From Terrimonas ginsenosidimutans (GTDB taxonomy: Bacteria; Bacteroidota; Bacteroidia; Chitinophagales; Chitinophagaceae): a stretch of 64,000 nt of DNA. Shown here piece by piece: positions 7,006-16,237 of the stretch (the first letter of the stretch is position 1; the number at the start of each line of letters is the position of its first letter). The stretch is taken from positions 1 to 64,000 of the forward strand of contig NZ_JAKLTR010000002.1 in assembly GCF_022012415.1 (NCBI RefSeq). The letters run 5' to 3'. Under the pieces are notes generated by a model that was given only the letters and a program-made list of their open reading frames with translations, was not told the origin of the DNA and searched no databases. A program made the translations under genes and the position numbers.

Positions 7006-8799
7006 ATGAAGAATATTCGCAATTTTTGCATCATTGCTCACATCGATCACGGCAAATCCACCCTGGCAGACAGGCTGTTACAACAAACAAATACCATCAG
7101 CGACAGGGATATGATGGACCAGGTGCTGGATGATATGGACCTGGAAAGGGAGAAAGGCATTACGATTAAAAGCCATGCGATCCAGATCAATTATAAACAT
7201 GCGGACAATAAGGACTATGTTTTGAACCTGATCGATACGCCCGGACACGTGGATTTCAGCTATGAAGTGAGCCGTGCGCTGGCAGCCTGCGAAGGCGCTT
7301 TGCTGCTGGTAGATGCGACCCAGGGGATCCAGGCGCAGACGATCAGCAATCTTTACCTCGCTATAGAAAATGACCTGGAGATCATTCCCGTGATCAACAA
7401 GATCGATATGGATGGTGCAATGATCGAAGAAGTGGAAGACCAGATCGTTGACCTCATCGGCTGCAAACGCGAGGATATCCTTCATGCCAGTGGACGTACC
7501 GGTCTTGGTGTTGATAAAGTGCTTGATGCCATTGTAAACAGGATACCTGCTCCTGAAGGAAATGAAGAAGCTCCTTTGCAGGCGCTCATCTTTGACAGCG
7601 TATTCAACTCTTTCAGAGGCATCATCGTTTACTACCGGATCCTGAATGGAACGATCCGCAAGAATGATATTGTAAAGTTTGTTTCTACCGACCAGCAGTA
7701 CGGCGCAGACGAGATCGGCATCCTGAAACTCAAGATGACCGAACGAAAAGAAGTAAAAGCCGGCGATGTGGGCTATATTATTACGGGTATCAAAAATGCG
7801 AAAGAGGTGAAAGTGGGTGATACCATTACACTGGCCGCAAATCCGACACCTGAACAGATCAAAGGTTTCGAAGAAGTAAAACCAATGGTATTCGCCGGTA
7901 TTTACCCGGTAAATACCGATGAGTTTGAAGAGCTGCGTGATTGCATGGATAAACTGCAATTGAACGATGCTTCACTCACTTACGAGCTGGAAACATCACA
8001 GGCGCTTGGCTTTGGTTTCCGTTGCGGATTTCTCGGAATGCTGCACATGGAGATCATCCAGGAACGCCTGGAACGTGAGTTTGATCAGACGGTGATCACT
8101 ACCGTACCGAACGTAAGCTTCATCGCACACACCACCAAAGGCGAAACTGTACAGGTGAATAACCCGACGGAATTCCCTGATCCGGTGAAAACCGAATCGA
8201 TCGAAGAGCCTTTTATCAAAGCACAGATCATTACCAAGCCCGATTATATCGGTAATATCATGACCTTATGCCTTGGTAAACGTGGCTTGCTGATCAATCA
8301 AAGCTATCTTACTCCAACAAGGGTAGAGTTGATCTTTGAGATGCCATTGACAGAGATCGTGTTTGACTTTTATGATAAACTGAAATCACAAACCCGCGGA
8401 TACGCTTCATTTGACTATCATCCTATTGGCTATCGCGATAGTGATATCGTTAAAATGGATATCCTCCTGAACGGAGATAAAGTGGATGCACTGAGTGCGC
8501 TGATCCACCGCAGCCGTGCGCAGGATTTTGGCCGCAAGCTTTGCGAAAAACTAAAGGAGTTGTTGCCGCGTCAGCAATTCCAGATCGCGATACAGGCAGC
8601 AGTGGGAGCCAAAGTAATTGCCCGCGAAACCATTTCCGCGATGCGTAAAGATGTAACTGCAAAATGTTATGGTGGTGATATCAGCCGTAAACGTAAACTT
8701 CTCGAAAAGCAGAAAGAGGGTAAGAAACGTATGAGACAGATCGGAAACGTGGAAGTACCGCAGGAAGCGTTTTTGGCAGTGTTGAAACTTGATGATTAG
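7006..8799 (+). CDS. lepA: Elongation factor 4 (LepA), ribosome back-translocating GTPase
   Basis: Translational GTPase, 597 residues, the normal LepA length. It binds the ribosome and is credited with back-translocation or with a role in initiation and subunit biogenesis. GTPase motifs: AHIDHGKST at residues 11-19 (P loop), the switch-I region [20 protein letters not shown] (G3) and NKIDMDGA (G4). The LepA-specific C-terminal domain is recognisable from [22 protein letters not shown] and the end [20 protein letters not shown]. Start and end agree with the family. It has its own promoter and is followed by the hairpin at 8801-8913, so it is probably monocistronic. Confidence 0.98.
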   Translation: MKNIRNFCIIAHIDHGKSTLADRLLQQTNTISDRDMMDQVLDDMDLEREKGITIKSHAIQINYKHADNKDYVLNLIDTPGHVDFSYEVSRALAACEGALLLVDATQGIQAQTISNLYLAIENDLEIIPVINKIDMDGAMIEEVEDQIVDLIGCKREDILHASGRTGLGVDKVLDAIVNRIPAPEGNEEAPLQALIFDSVFNSFRGIIVYYRILNGTIRKNDIVKFVSTDQQYGADEIGILKLKMTERKEVKAGDVGYIITGIKNAKEVKVGDTITLAANPTPEQIKGFEEVKPMVFAGIYPVNTDEFEELRDCMDKLQLNDASLTYELETSQALGFGFRCGFLGMLHMEIIQERLEREFDQTVITTVPNVSFIAHTTKGETVQVNNPTEFPDPVKTESIEEPFIKAQIITKPDYIGNIMTLCLGKRGLLINQSYLTPTRVELIFEMPLTEIVFDFYDKLKSQTRGYASFDYHPIGYRDSDIVKMDILLNGDKVDALSALIHRSRAQDFGRKLCEKLKELLPRQQFQIAIQAAVGAKVIARETISAMRKDVTAKCYGGDISRKRKLLEKQKEGKKRMRQIGNVEVPQEAFLAVLKLDD

Positions 8800-8800
8800 A

Positions 8801-8913
8801 ATAGCGTAAAAGAATATCGCAAAAAGAGCTAAGTAAATGCAAAGAGCGCAAAGGTTTTATCCTCTGCGCTCTTTGCGTTTACTTAGCTTTCTTTGCGATA
8901 CTTCTATGCCAGT
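8801..8913. repeat. Inverted repeat H (TGGCGTAG-type element), overlapping the end of the RND pump gene
   Basis: Left arm 8801-8854 (TAGCGTAAAAGAATATCGCA..., GCTAAGTAAATGCAAAGAGC) pairs with right arm 8861-8913 over about 50 bp with few mismatches; loop about 6 nt. The outer end on the right reads, reversed, ACTGGCATAGAAGTATCGC, the terminal word shared with the elements at 30312, 37066, 44202, 46500, 51815, 58468 and 63601. It lies between convergent genes, and the right end encodes the last codons (CTG GCA TAG) of the pump gene. Confidence 0.8.
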
Positions 8914-11900
8914 CGTTTCGCCGCCTGATCCGATTTGCGATAGAAGATCCAGAACATGATCGGGAATACGAGCAATGTCAAAATGGTTGCCGTGACGAGT
9001 CCGCCAATGATCGCGACTGCCAGCGGCTTCTGACTTTCCGATCCGATACCGGATGATAACGCCGCCGGTAAAAGTCCCAGCATGGCCATCAGTGCCGTCA
9101 TAACAACGGGCCGTATACGCGAGGTGACACCTTCCCGTATAGCTGCCGCAAGCGGAAGTTTTTGCCGCAGGTTGTCATGGAATACCGAGATAAGGATCAC
9201 GCCATTCTGCACACATATTCCAAACAATGCAATGAAACCTACACCTGCAGAGATCCCGAAGTTGATCCCCGTGATATGAAGCGCGAGTATACCGCCGATC
9301 AGCGCGAATGGCACGTTCAGTAAGATCAGTCCGGCATCTTTCGCATTGCCGAATGTGATGAAGAGGATCACGAAGATCGCGAGCAGGCTGATCGGTACCA
9401 CCAGGCTTAACTGATTGGTTGCCCTTACCTGGTTCTCGAATTCCCCGGCCCATGTGATCGAATAACCTTTGGGTAATTTGATCTCGTCCTTCACTTTGGC
9501 CATCGCTTCCTGTATCGTACTTCCAAGATCACGTTCACGAACGGTGAACTTTACTCCGATGAAGCGCTTGTTGGCATCACGATAAATGAATGCGGGACCT
9601 GTTACTTTCCGAAGCTGTGCGATATTGCTCAGCGGGATCTTGCTTCCTTTCAATGTTGGGACCATCAGCGACATGATATCGTCTTCATCTTTCCTGTATT
9701 CCGGGCTATAGCGGATACGGATGTCAAACTTCTTCTCCTCCTCATACTTGGCAGTAGCGGTTTTACCTCCGATCGCCATTTCAATCACCGCCTGTGCATC
9801 GGCTGTAGATACGCCATACAAGGCCATCTTTGCTTCGTCAAGCAATACGCTGATCTCCGGCTGTCCCACATTTCTTAACACTCCCGCATCTTTTACGCCG
9901 GGGATGTCTTTGATACTTTGATAGACCTTGTCAGCCAGTTCATCGAGTGTTTGCAGATCATCACCAAAGATCTTTACCGCATTGGATGCTTTGAACCCTG
10001 CAACAGCTTCTGCTACGTTATCTACTACCGGTTGAGAATAGTTGAACGTGATGCCCTGGATCTGGCTGAGTTGTTCATCCATTGCTTCGATCAACTGATC
10101 TTTGGTCCGTTTAGTGTCCCACTCTTTAGCTGGCTTCAGGTTTACCTGGAATTGTACAAAGCCGAACCCATTCGGGTCAGTACCATCATTGCTTCGTCCC
10201 GTTTGTGAAAGAACACCATTTACTTCCTGGAAGTTCATCAGCTTTCCGCGGAGCGTTTTAGTGATCTTCATTGATTCGGTCAGCGAAGTGCTCATGGGTA
10301 ATTCTGCGGTGACCCATAGTGCGCCTTCGTTCAACTCAGGAAGGAATTCACTTCCAAGGAATTTTGCAGAAACAAAGGTGATCCCCATGAAGGAGAACGC
10401 CATGATCAGGCTTTTACGTTTGTTCCGGAAACACCAGTCGAACGCACTTGTTACACTGCGGTTGAAGAAACGCACGATGAAGTTTTCCTTCTCGCGGACA
10501 TTCTTTCTGAGCAGGATCGCGCATAGAACAGGCACCAGTGTGAGTGTGTAGATCAACGCACCCAGCAATGCGAATCCAAGTGTCCACGCGAGAGGTGAAA
10601 ACATTTTGCCTTCCACTTTCTGGAAAGTAAAGATGGGAAGCAGGGCGGTGATGATGATCAGTTTGGAAAAGAAGACTGCTTTACCAAGGCTACCACCCGT
10701 TTTTTTGAGCAATCCCAGTTTGGATAGCTTGTTGAATTTGGGCATTCCTTCTTTATGCGAGAGATGAGCGAGCGCCACAAACATTCCTTCCACCATGACG
10801 ACGGCTCCATCGATGATGATCCCGAAGTCGATCGCGCCGAGCGAGATCAGGTTGGCGGTCATTCCTTTCATGCGCAGGCACAGGAATGCAAAAAGTAATG
10901 AAAGAGGAATGATGATGGATACGATGACGGTTGTCCGCCAGTCGGCCATAAAGATGAACACGATCGCGGTTACAAGAATGATCCCTTCGAGCACATTATG
11001 TGAAATAGTGTCTGTACAATATGCCATGAGATTGTCCCGGTCATAGAAAGTCTCCATCTTTACATCCGCAGGCAGGATATTCTGGTTGATCTCCGCGATC
11101 TTTTCTTTTACTCTTGCCAGCACCTCGGATGGGTTCTCATCCTTGCGCATTACGACAATACCTTCCACCACATCATCTTCATCATTGAGTCCTGTCTGGC
11201 CAACCCGGGGGAGTGCACTCTCCTTTACTTCGGCAACATGTTTTACAAGGACAGGCGCATCGCCATTCTGATCGATGATTATATCGCCGATATCGCTGAT
11301 TTTATCAAGCAGGCCGATCCCTCTTACAACATAAGCCTGGTTATTTTTTTCGATAACATCCCCTCCGACGTTCAGGTTGCTTTTTGATACAGCAGTGAAT
11401 ACTTCCAGCGGGGTGATGTTATATTTGTGAAGAAGGGTAGGATTTACCTGGATCTCGTATATTTTTTCTTCTCCGCCGAATGCCACTACATCGGCAACAC
11501 CGGGAACAGCACGGAGCTGCCTGTCGATGGTCCAGTTTTGCATGGTCAGCAGTTCACGGCTGGTACGTTGCTTGCTGTGCAGCGTATAACGGAAGATCTC
11601 ACCGGTTGGTCCATAAGGAGGCTGCACTTCCGGGTCCACGCCCCCGGGATAGCTAACATTCTGAAGAAGATTGTTGACCTGTTGCCGGGCGAAGAAGTCC
11701 TCCACGCCATCTTCAAAGATGATCTTCATCACGCTCAGGCCAAACATGGTGATACTGCGTACATTGGTCTTCTTTTGTACGCTGTTCATGGCTACTTCTG
11801 TGGGACGTGTTACAAAACGTTCTACTTCTTCTGCACTTCTGCCGGGCCATTGGGTGACGATAATGATCTGCGTGTTGGTGACGTCAGGAAAGGCTTCAAT

Positions 11901-12014
11901 AGGTGTATGGATGAAGCTGAATATCCCTGAGATCACCAGTACGGCGGTCATGAAGAACGTAAAGAATTTATTCTTGAGCGAAAACGCTACTATGTTTCGG
12001 ATAAACTTATTCAT
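8904..12014 (-). CDS. Heavy-metal efflux RND transporter, CzcA/CusA family
   Basis: Inner-membrane pump of a tripartite metal exporter, 1036 residues, driven by proton influx and trimeric in the family. TM1 is near residues 12-33; the N-terminal hallmark TPIEAFPDVTNTQIIIVTQWPG is present in substance. TM4 carries the proton-relay triad of heavy-metal pumps, D396, D402 and E409 (AIDFGIIIDGAVVMVE), equivalent to CzcA D402, D408 and E415, which argues for divalent cations (Co/Zn/Cd/Ni type). I see no paired methionines that would prove Cu/Ag specificity. Last gene of the leftward operon: small protein, TolC-like, adaptor, pump. The stop codon lies within the inverted repeat at 8801-8913. Confidence 0.93.
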   Translation of the reverse strand: MNKFIRNIVAFSLKNKFFTFFMTAVLVISGIFSFIHTPIEAFPDVTNTQIIIVTQWPGRSAEEVERFVTRPTEVAMNSVQKKTNVRSITMFGLSVMKIIFEDGVEDFFARQQVNNLLQNVSYPGGVDPEVQPPYGPTGEIFRYTLHSKQRTSRELLTMQNWTIDRQLRAVPGVADVVAFGGEEKIYEIQVNPTLLHKYNITPLEVFTAVSKSNLNVGGDVIEKNNQAYVVRGIGLLDKISDIGDIIIDQNGDAPVLVKHVAEVKESALPRVGQTGLNDEDDVVEGIVVMRKDENPSEVLARVKEKIAEINQNILPADVKMETFYDRDNLMAYCTDTISHNVLEGIILVTAIVFIFMADWRTTVIVSIIIPLSLLFAFLCLRMKGMTANLISLGAIDFGIIIDGAVVMVEGMFVALAHLSHKEGMPKFNKLSKLGLLKKTGGSLGKAVFFSKLIIITALLPIFTFQKVEGKMFSPLAWTLGFALLGALIYTLTLVPVLCAILLRKNVREKENFIVRFFNRSVTSAFDWCFRNKRKSLIMAFSFMGITFVSAKFLGSEFLPELNEGALWVTAELPMSTSLTESMKITKTLRGKLMNFQEVNGVLSQTGRSNDGTDPNGFGFVQFQVNLKPAKEWDTKRTKDQLIEAMDEQLSQIQGITFNYSQPVVDNVAEAVAGFKASNAVKIFGDDLQTLDELADKVYQSIKDIPGVKDAGVLRNVGQPEISVLLDEAKMALYGVSTADAQAVIEMAIGGKTATAKYEEEKKFDIRIRYSPEYRKDEDDIMSLMVPTLKGSKIPLSNIAQLRKVTGPAFIYRDANKRFIGVKFTVRERDLGSTIQEAMAKVKDEIKLPKGYSITWAGEFENQVRATNQLSLVVPISLLAIFVILFITFGNAKDAGLILLNVPFALIGGILALHITGINFGISAGVGFIALFGICVQNGVILISVFHDNLRQKLPLAAAIREGVTSRIRPVVMTALMAMLGLLPAALSSGIGSESQKPLAVAIIGGLVTATILTLLVFPIMFWIFYRKSDQAAKRLA

Positions 12015-12027
12015 ATTGATAGAATGA

Positions 12028-12110
12028 AGCGCTCATTTACGCAAATGAAGCGCTGATGAGCACGATTGACACGAATAGACCCCGAAAGATTTGATGGTCA
12101 TTCGGGGCTA
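12028..12110 (-). promoter_or_regulatory. Two intercistronic hairpins between adaptor and pump genes
   Basis: In the 114-nt gap of the efflux operon there are two small hairpins: TAGACCCCGAA (12076-12086) with TTCGGGGCTA (12101-12110), and AGCGCTCATTT with AAATGAAGCGCT (12028-12054), the second 14 nt before the pump ATG. They could stabilise or attenuate the message; inference only. Confidence 0.4.
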
Positions 12111-12128
12111 TGGATTTACTTTCATTGT

Positions 12129-13211
12129 TTAATCGTTCAGGGCATCGTATACAAGCAAAGCATTCTTTACGATCACTTTTTCGCCGGAGCTGACACCCGC
12201 AGTGATGTAAGTAATGCCTGCTGTTGTTTTCAGCGGTTCAATGACGCGTGTTTCGATGCTGTCTTTACGATGGAATACCATCAGATAATTCCTGCTCTTA
12301 TCAAATACGACTGCTTCTGCGGGTACTGACGTCATCGTTTGGTTGTCTTCATACCGGATATAGACAGTAGCTGCCATTTCAGGTTTCAGTGCATAGCCCG
12401 GGTTGGGCAGTTTGATCCGGATCTTGAGTGTTTTTGTTTCGGGATCGAGAACATTCAGGATCTTGTCGATCTTGCCGGTGAATTTTTTGCCGGGGTAACT
12501 GAGGAGTTCCACTTCGGCAGGCATGTTCAGCTGCAGGCGTGCGATATCTGTCTCGTAAACATTAGCTGTTACAAATACTTCGTCGATCTGTGCAATGGTG
12601 AAGATGCTTTCGCCCAGGTTGGGCGGCAACTGCATATCAGGGTTGATCTTTTTGTCTGTAATGAACCCACTGATAGGCGCAATGACATTGTAGTACGATC
12701 CTTTGTTGACATGATAGATGCTGAACACTTCATTCACCCGGTCAAGTTCAGCCTGTGAGGTTTCCAGTTCTTTCTGTGCGGCAACCACGTCGCGGTCAGT
12801 ATTCAGCCTCGACTCATTGAGTTCCTGCGCCGCTTTAAGATTTTTCTTCGCTACCAGTACATCTGTTTCCGCATCGCGGCGTTGTTTCTCAAAATCTGCA
12901 ACGTCTGTACTGCGGATCACCGCGAGTACCTCTCCCTTTTTTACATGGTCGCCCAAGGATACATTCAGGCGGGTAACATACCCTGATACAATAGGGAAGA
13001 TGTTCGCCATCTTATTGTCCTGCGGAGTGATCTTCCCGGAGAAACGGAGTTCGTTCATCACGGGTCTGACAGATGCTGAATCGATACCAATCCTGTTCAT
13101 CATGGTATCTGTTAATGCAAAGCCCTTGCTTACTTCTTTGGCGGCTTCCTGTTTGCAGGATGTTGCTACCATGATCAAGAGAAGAAAAGCGGGCGATATA
13201 ATTGATTTCAT
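12129..13211 (-). CDS. RND efflux periplasmic adaptor lipoprotein (CzcB/CusB family)
   Basis: Membrane-fusion protein bridging pump and outer-membrane channel, 360 residues. Lipoprotein signal with lipobox Cys at C19 (MVATSC). Then beta-barrel and lipoyl half-motifs (YVTRLNVSLGDHVKKGEVLAVI and VIAPISGFITDKKINP), separated by a coiled-coil hairpin around residues 105-160 (EKQRRDAETDVLVAKKNLKA). The C-terminal domain ends in GVSSGEKVIVKNALLVYDAL. No N-terminal His- or Met-rich metal-binding stretch, unlike some CusB proteins. Middle gene of the operon; the TolC-like gene ends 28 nt upstream, the pump begins 114 nt downstream. Confidence 0.9.
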   Translation of the reverse strand: MKSIISPAFLLLIMVATSCKQEAAKEVSKGFALTDTMMNRIGIDSASVRPVMNELRFSGKITPQDNKMANIFPIVSGYVTRLNVSLGDHVKKGEVLAVIRSTDVADFEKQRRDAETDVLVAKKNLKAAQELNESRLNTDRDVVAAQKELETSQAELDRVNEVFSIYHVNKGSYYNVIAPISGFITDKKINPDMQLPPNLGESIFTIAQIDEVFVTANVYETDIARLQLNMPAEVELLSYPGKKFTGKIDKILNVLDPETKTLKIRIKLPNPGYALKPEMAATVYIRYEDNQTMTSVPAEAVVFDKSRNYLMVFHRKDSIETRVIEPLKTTAGITYITAGVSSGEKVIVKNALLVYDALND

Positions 13212-13239
13212 ACAATTTTAATTTAAGTTGGTGAAGGGA

Positions 13240-14475
13240 TCAGAGGCGTGTGCCGAGGGTATATTCCAGTTCCTCCCAGGCAAGCCGTCTTTGTTTGTGT
13301 AATTGATTCAACTGACGGATGGCTATATTGTAATTTTCAAAGAAGTCGACGAACTCCAGCAAAGACACATTTCCTTTATTGAAATTTTCGATCATCGCTT
13401 TATTTACTTCGGGGAAGTCTTTATTGAAGCTTTGCTCGGTGAGTTTATATTCCTTCTCTGCTTCAGCGAGGCGATATACGCTGGCGGCCACCTGTTTGTC
13501 CACTTCGCTCTGCTTATACTGAAGAACCAGTTCTGCGGATCTGATCGTTGACTTTGCGGCTTTGATATTTCCCTGGTTGCGGTTGAACAAGGGAAGATCA
13601 ATTGCTGCGCGGAAGGAATAGAAATTCTTTACATAGCTGCCGTCCTGGTCATATCCAGCGCCCAGTGTCAGATCAGGTGTTGCGAGAGCGCGTTGGTAAT
13701 TATAGTTCAGCTGTTCCTGCTTCAGCTGGCTTTCCTGGGCTTTCAGATCGCTTCTGTTCTCCTTTGCGATAGCGGCGAGTTGCAGCAGGTCGGGGAGGGT
13801 TCTTGTTTCCAGCTTGACCTTATCCGTTGAAATGAATGCGGTAGTATCCATCAGTAATTGCAGGGTCTGCCGGGCGGAGATGGCATCCATTACGATCGCA
13901 TTTCGATCTGCGCTCAGCTGAATGTATTCTGCTTTCAATCGTACCGCATCTTTTAACGGTACATTTCTTTTGGCTGCCTGTACTTCATACGCGCTGATGA
14001 TCTGTTGTAACTGGCGCATCTGTTCGCTGTACTGCGAGATCAGTTCATCTGCATAGGCGACTGTATAGAAATTCTGACGAAGTTCATACTTCAGCGTTCT
14101 CATCAGATCATAGAAAAGATGGTTCGCTTCGGTGGTTTGTTCTTTTGCGAGCAGAACCCGTTTGTTTCGTTTGCCGGCGAGTGTGATCACCTGGTCTATA
14201 CCAAAAACTTTCTGACCGTTCCTGCCATTGTCAAACCATTTACGGTTATTGCCGTAAACGGCAAGTTCCGTCGAGATGGTAGGATTATCGTAAAGTTTTT
14301 GTTGTATTTCATTTGCCTTTACTGCATCTACATTGTATCGTTCGGATAACAATAAAAGGTTTTTTTGAAGGAAAAGCTGCTCGGCCTGCTCAAGCGATAC
14401 CTGTAGCGTATCTGTTTGAGCAGGCAATGGCCAGTACAGCACGATGGCCGCAGCCAGCGATATGTATCTTTTCAT
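13240..14475 (-). CDS. TolC-like outer-membrane efflux channel (CzcC/CusC family)
   Basis: 411-residue outer-membrane factor of a tripartite efflux system. Signal peptide about residues 1-19 (ISLAAAIVLYWPLPAQ). The protein shows the two-fold helical repeat of the family: NPTISTELAVYGNNRKWFDNG and FSFRAAIDLPLFNRNQGNIK-like blocks near residues 60-85 and 285-310, each followed by long alpha-helical stretches rich in Gln, Glu and Ala. Length is normal for CzcC-type proteins. Second gene of the leftward operon, 113 nt after the small protein gene and 28 nt before the adaptor. Confidence 0.9.
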   Translation of the reverse strand: MKRYISLAAAIVLYWPLPAQTDTLQVSLEQAEQLFLQKNLLLLSERYNVDAVKANEIQQKLYDNPTISTELAVYGNNRKWFDNGRNGQKVFGIDQVITLAGKRNKRVLLAKEQTTEANHLFYDLMRTLKYELRQNFYTVAYADELISQYSEQMRQLQQIISAYEVQAAKRNVPLKDAVRLKAEYIQLSADRNAIVMDAISARQTLQLLMDTTAFISTDKVKLETRTLPDLLQLAAIAKENRSDLKAQESQLKQEQLNYNYQRALATPDLTLGAGYDQDGSYVKNFYSFRAAIDLPLFNRNQGNIKAAKSTIRSAELVLQYKQSEVDKQVAASVYRLAEAEKEYKLTEQSFNKDFPEVNKAMIENFNKGNVSLLEFVDFFENYNIAIRQLNQLHKQRRLAWEELEYTLGTRL

Positions 14476-14588
14476 GTAATAATATTTTCATGCAGGACGG
14501 CTACGGAAAATAGTGTCATGCATACCGGTTTACCCTAATGGGGAAATCAGTTTCCGTTCAGTAAATTGATAGTTAAAAGGGGGAGATA

Positions 14589-14966
14589 TCAGGCCTGGTC
14601 AGGCGGAGGAGTGACAATGGTAGTGTGACCGGCAGGAAGAACAGCATGATTGTTCTCGCCGGTAAGCGTGTTGCAGTTTTTCATGCTGTGATCAAGGTTG
14701 ACCCTGACTTTTCTTTCTGGTAATGAAAAGTCGAATGTGGTGCTTTTTTTCAGTACACCCTGTTCATCATTTCCGGATTGATCCGGAAGGGTCTGATCGA
14801 ATGTCTCATCCAGAAGGAACTCGGCAATGCTTTCAATTTCTTCATATTCCTCTTCGGCAACCCCGGCATAGTGGGTCGCGAAAGGGCTCTCAGTGATATC
14901 AATACTGGAGTTCAATATTGACAGCGCCGTGAGCCATAACATCGTATGTTTAAGGAATTGCAGCAT
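14589..14966 (-). CDS. Small protein leading the metal-efflux operon, unknown function
   Basis: 125 residues: an N-terminal hydrophobic stretch (HTMLWLTALSILNSSID) that may be a signal or anchor, then a very acidic segment (AEEEYEEIESIAEFLLDE, residues about 37-54), and a C-terminal part with scattered His. From memory, similar short proteins with an HYAGVAEEEYEEIES-like core precede czcCBA operons in Bacteroidota and have no assigned role. Acidic and His residues would suit periplasmic metal capture, which is inference. First gene behind the promoter at 14978-15008. Confidence 0.65.
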   Translation of the reverse strand: MLQFLKHTMLWLTALSILNSSIDITESPFATHYAGVAEEEYEEIESIAEFLLDETFDQTLPDQSGNDEQGVLKKSTTFDFSLPERKVRVNLDHSMKNCNTLTGENNHAVLPAGHTTIVTPPPDQA

Positions 14967-14977
14967 CAGAGATGTGA

Positions 14978-15008
14978 CAAAGATAGTTTCGAAGGGTCAG
15001 AATACAAA
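14978..15008 (-). promoter_or_regulatory. Promoter of the metal-efflux operon
   Basis: On the reverse strand TTTG (15008-15005), a 19-nt spacer and TATCTTTG (14985-14978): a full match to the Bacteroidota -33/-7 consensus with ideal spacing, 11 nt before the ATG at 14966. The leader is therefore very short. No obvious metal-regulator palindrome overlaps it. Confidence 0.75.
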
Positions 15009-15063
15009 AGAGGCAGGCAGGAAATAAAGTGTTAAGAGTTTGTTAGCGAAGGAGGGGGGAGGA

Positions 15064-15140
15064 AAGTTTAAAAGTTTAATAGTTTAAGGTTTAATAGTCT
15101 CTACACTATTAAACTTTTAAACCATTAAACTATTAAACTT
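15064..15140. repeat. Inverted repeat K: TTTAATAG-word hairpin
   Basis: Left arm 15064-15098 and right arm 15105-15140 are made of AAGTTTAATAG and AGTTTAAGG words and their complements; near-complete pairing over about 35 bp with a 6-nt loop (CTCTAC). It lies between two genes of the same strand, after the end of the 344-residue protein gene and upstream of the efflux promoter, where it may end transcription. Confidence 0.75.
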
Positions 15141-15157
15141 GTCTCTCTCTCTTGCGC

Positions 15158-16192
15158 TTAATCCTTCCTCTCGTTCCCCGTCTTTGGCTTTTCCTTCGTT
15201 TTATTTTTTTCGGATTGTTCATCCAGTTTTTTCATGTTCACATTTCCTTTTTTATCCATCAGAGGGTCTTCTACGGGAGGGTTACCCATGTAAGGGTCAA
15301 CGCCACGCATGTCGACTTTGTAGTCAAATGCTTTGTCGACATGCATCCATTTTCCATTTTCCCATTTGAATGCTTCATTATCGCCGTCGGGAACAAATGT
15401 CCATGGGAGATCCTGCTGGTCTGTTTCGGAGATCAGGTGATCAACCAGGATGAGCTTGAGGTCTTTCACGTAGTTGAGCAATACGCGGGCGTCTTTTTTG
15501 TATTCAAGTCCATAGCGATAAGCAACGGGTTTGGGGACTGTATCCTCTGCAAAGCTGAAGAATTGTCCGCCGAATAAAGGTTCATTACGTTCGTCGAAGT
15601 GCATTACTTCCACCCATTTCTTTGTGCTCATGGGTGTGTTGAAGTCGATGCCGAAGAGGGTGTAGTAATCCTTGTTATTATATTGGGTCTTTATAATATT
15701 GTAATAGATTGCTCCGATCCAGTTGTTCTTTGTACGCACTGAATCTTTCGCATTGTCTGTGAATTCAGATACATCTCTTAGCGGGATCAGTTTTAGAGAG
15801 CCATCTTTGGTTTTCATTTGTATGGCTCCTTTCTGGCGGCAGTAATAGTCGTCGAATTGCATATTCCAGGTGAAGATGCGGAAGGTGGAATCTGGCGCAT
15901 ACAATCTTGAAACGCCCTGGATGGAGTCGAAAGGGTAATAGAAAGAGTTTTTGATCTGCAATGCTCTGACGAGGGTGCGGACGAAAATACTGTCAGACAC
16001 CATTCTGTCTGCTGGCTCTTCGTCAGTGATCATGTAACGGGCGTATTCCTTAAGGGTGTCTTCCTTGTGCTGAAGCTTCCGCTTATCTGAAGGCGTAATC
16101 AGCTGCGCTTTAACGCTGTTCCCGAGCGTTATCACGGCCAGTAATGCCAGCAGGCAGATCTTTACACTTGTGGATGTTTTTTTCATGCGCAT
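15158..16192 (-). CDS. Secreted protein of unknown function, conserved in Bacteroidota
   Basis: 344 residues with a Sec signal peptide (KICLLALLAVITLGNSVKA, start MRMKKT at 16192 or MKKT at 16186). The mature part is rich in aromatic residues (WNMQFDDYYCRQKGAIQM, NNWIGAIYYNIIK, DYYTLFGIDFN), suggesting a beta-rich periplasmic or surface domain, and the last 40 residues are Lys/Glu-rich and disordered. I recall unnamed Chitinophagaceae proteins with the same NNWIGAxYYN and STKKW blocks but no function. It follows the heptose fusion gene by 45 nt on the same strand, so cotranscription is possible; a role in cell-surface glycan assembly would be a guess. Confidence 0.7.
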   Translation of the reverse strand: MRMKKTSTSVKICLLALLAVITLGNSVKAQLITPSDKRKLQHKEDTLKEYARYMITDEEPADRMVSDSIFVRTLVRALQIKNSFYYPFDSIQGVSRLYAPDSTFRIFTWNMQFDDYYCRQKGAIQMKTKDGSLKLIPLRDVSEFTDNAKDSVRTKNNWIGAIYYNIIKTQYNNKDYYTLFGIDFNTPMSTKKWVEVMHFDERNEPLFGGQFFSFAEDTVPKPVAYRYGLEYKKDARVLLNYVKDLKLILVDHLISETDQQDLPWTFVPDGDNEAFKWENGKWMHVDKAFDYKVDMRGVDPYMGNPPVEDPLMDKKGNVNMKKLDEQSEKNKTKEKPKTGNERKD

Positions 16193-16237
16193 GGATATTA
16201 TAACCTGTGCACCGTAAACGACAGGCAGCTGAATTAA

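Noticed and set aside
7078-7959. 293-codon open frame on the reverse strand inside lepA
   Set aside because: It lies wholly opposite lepA, has no family resemblance and no promoter; it is an antisense shadow of codon use.
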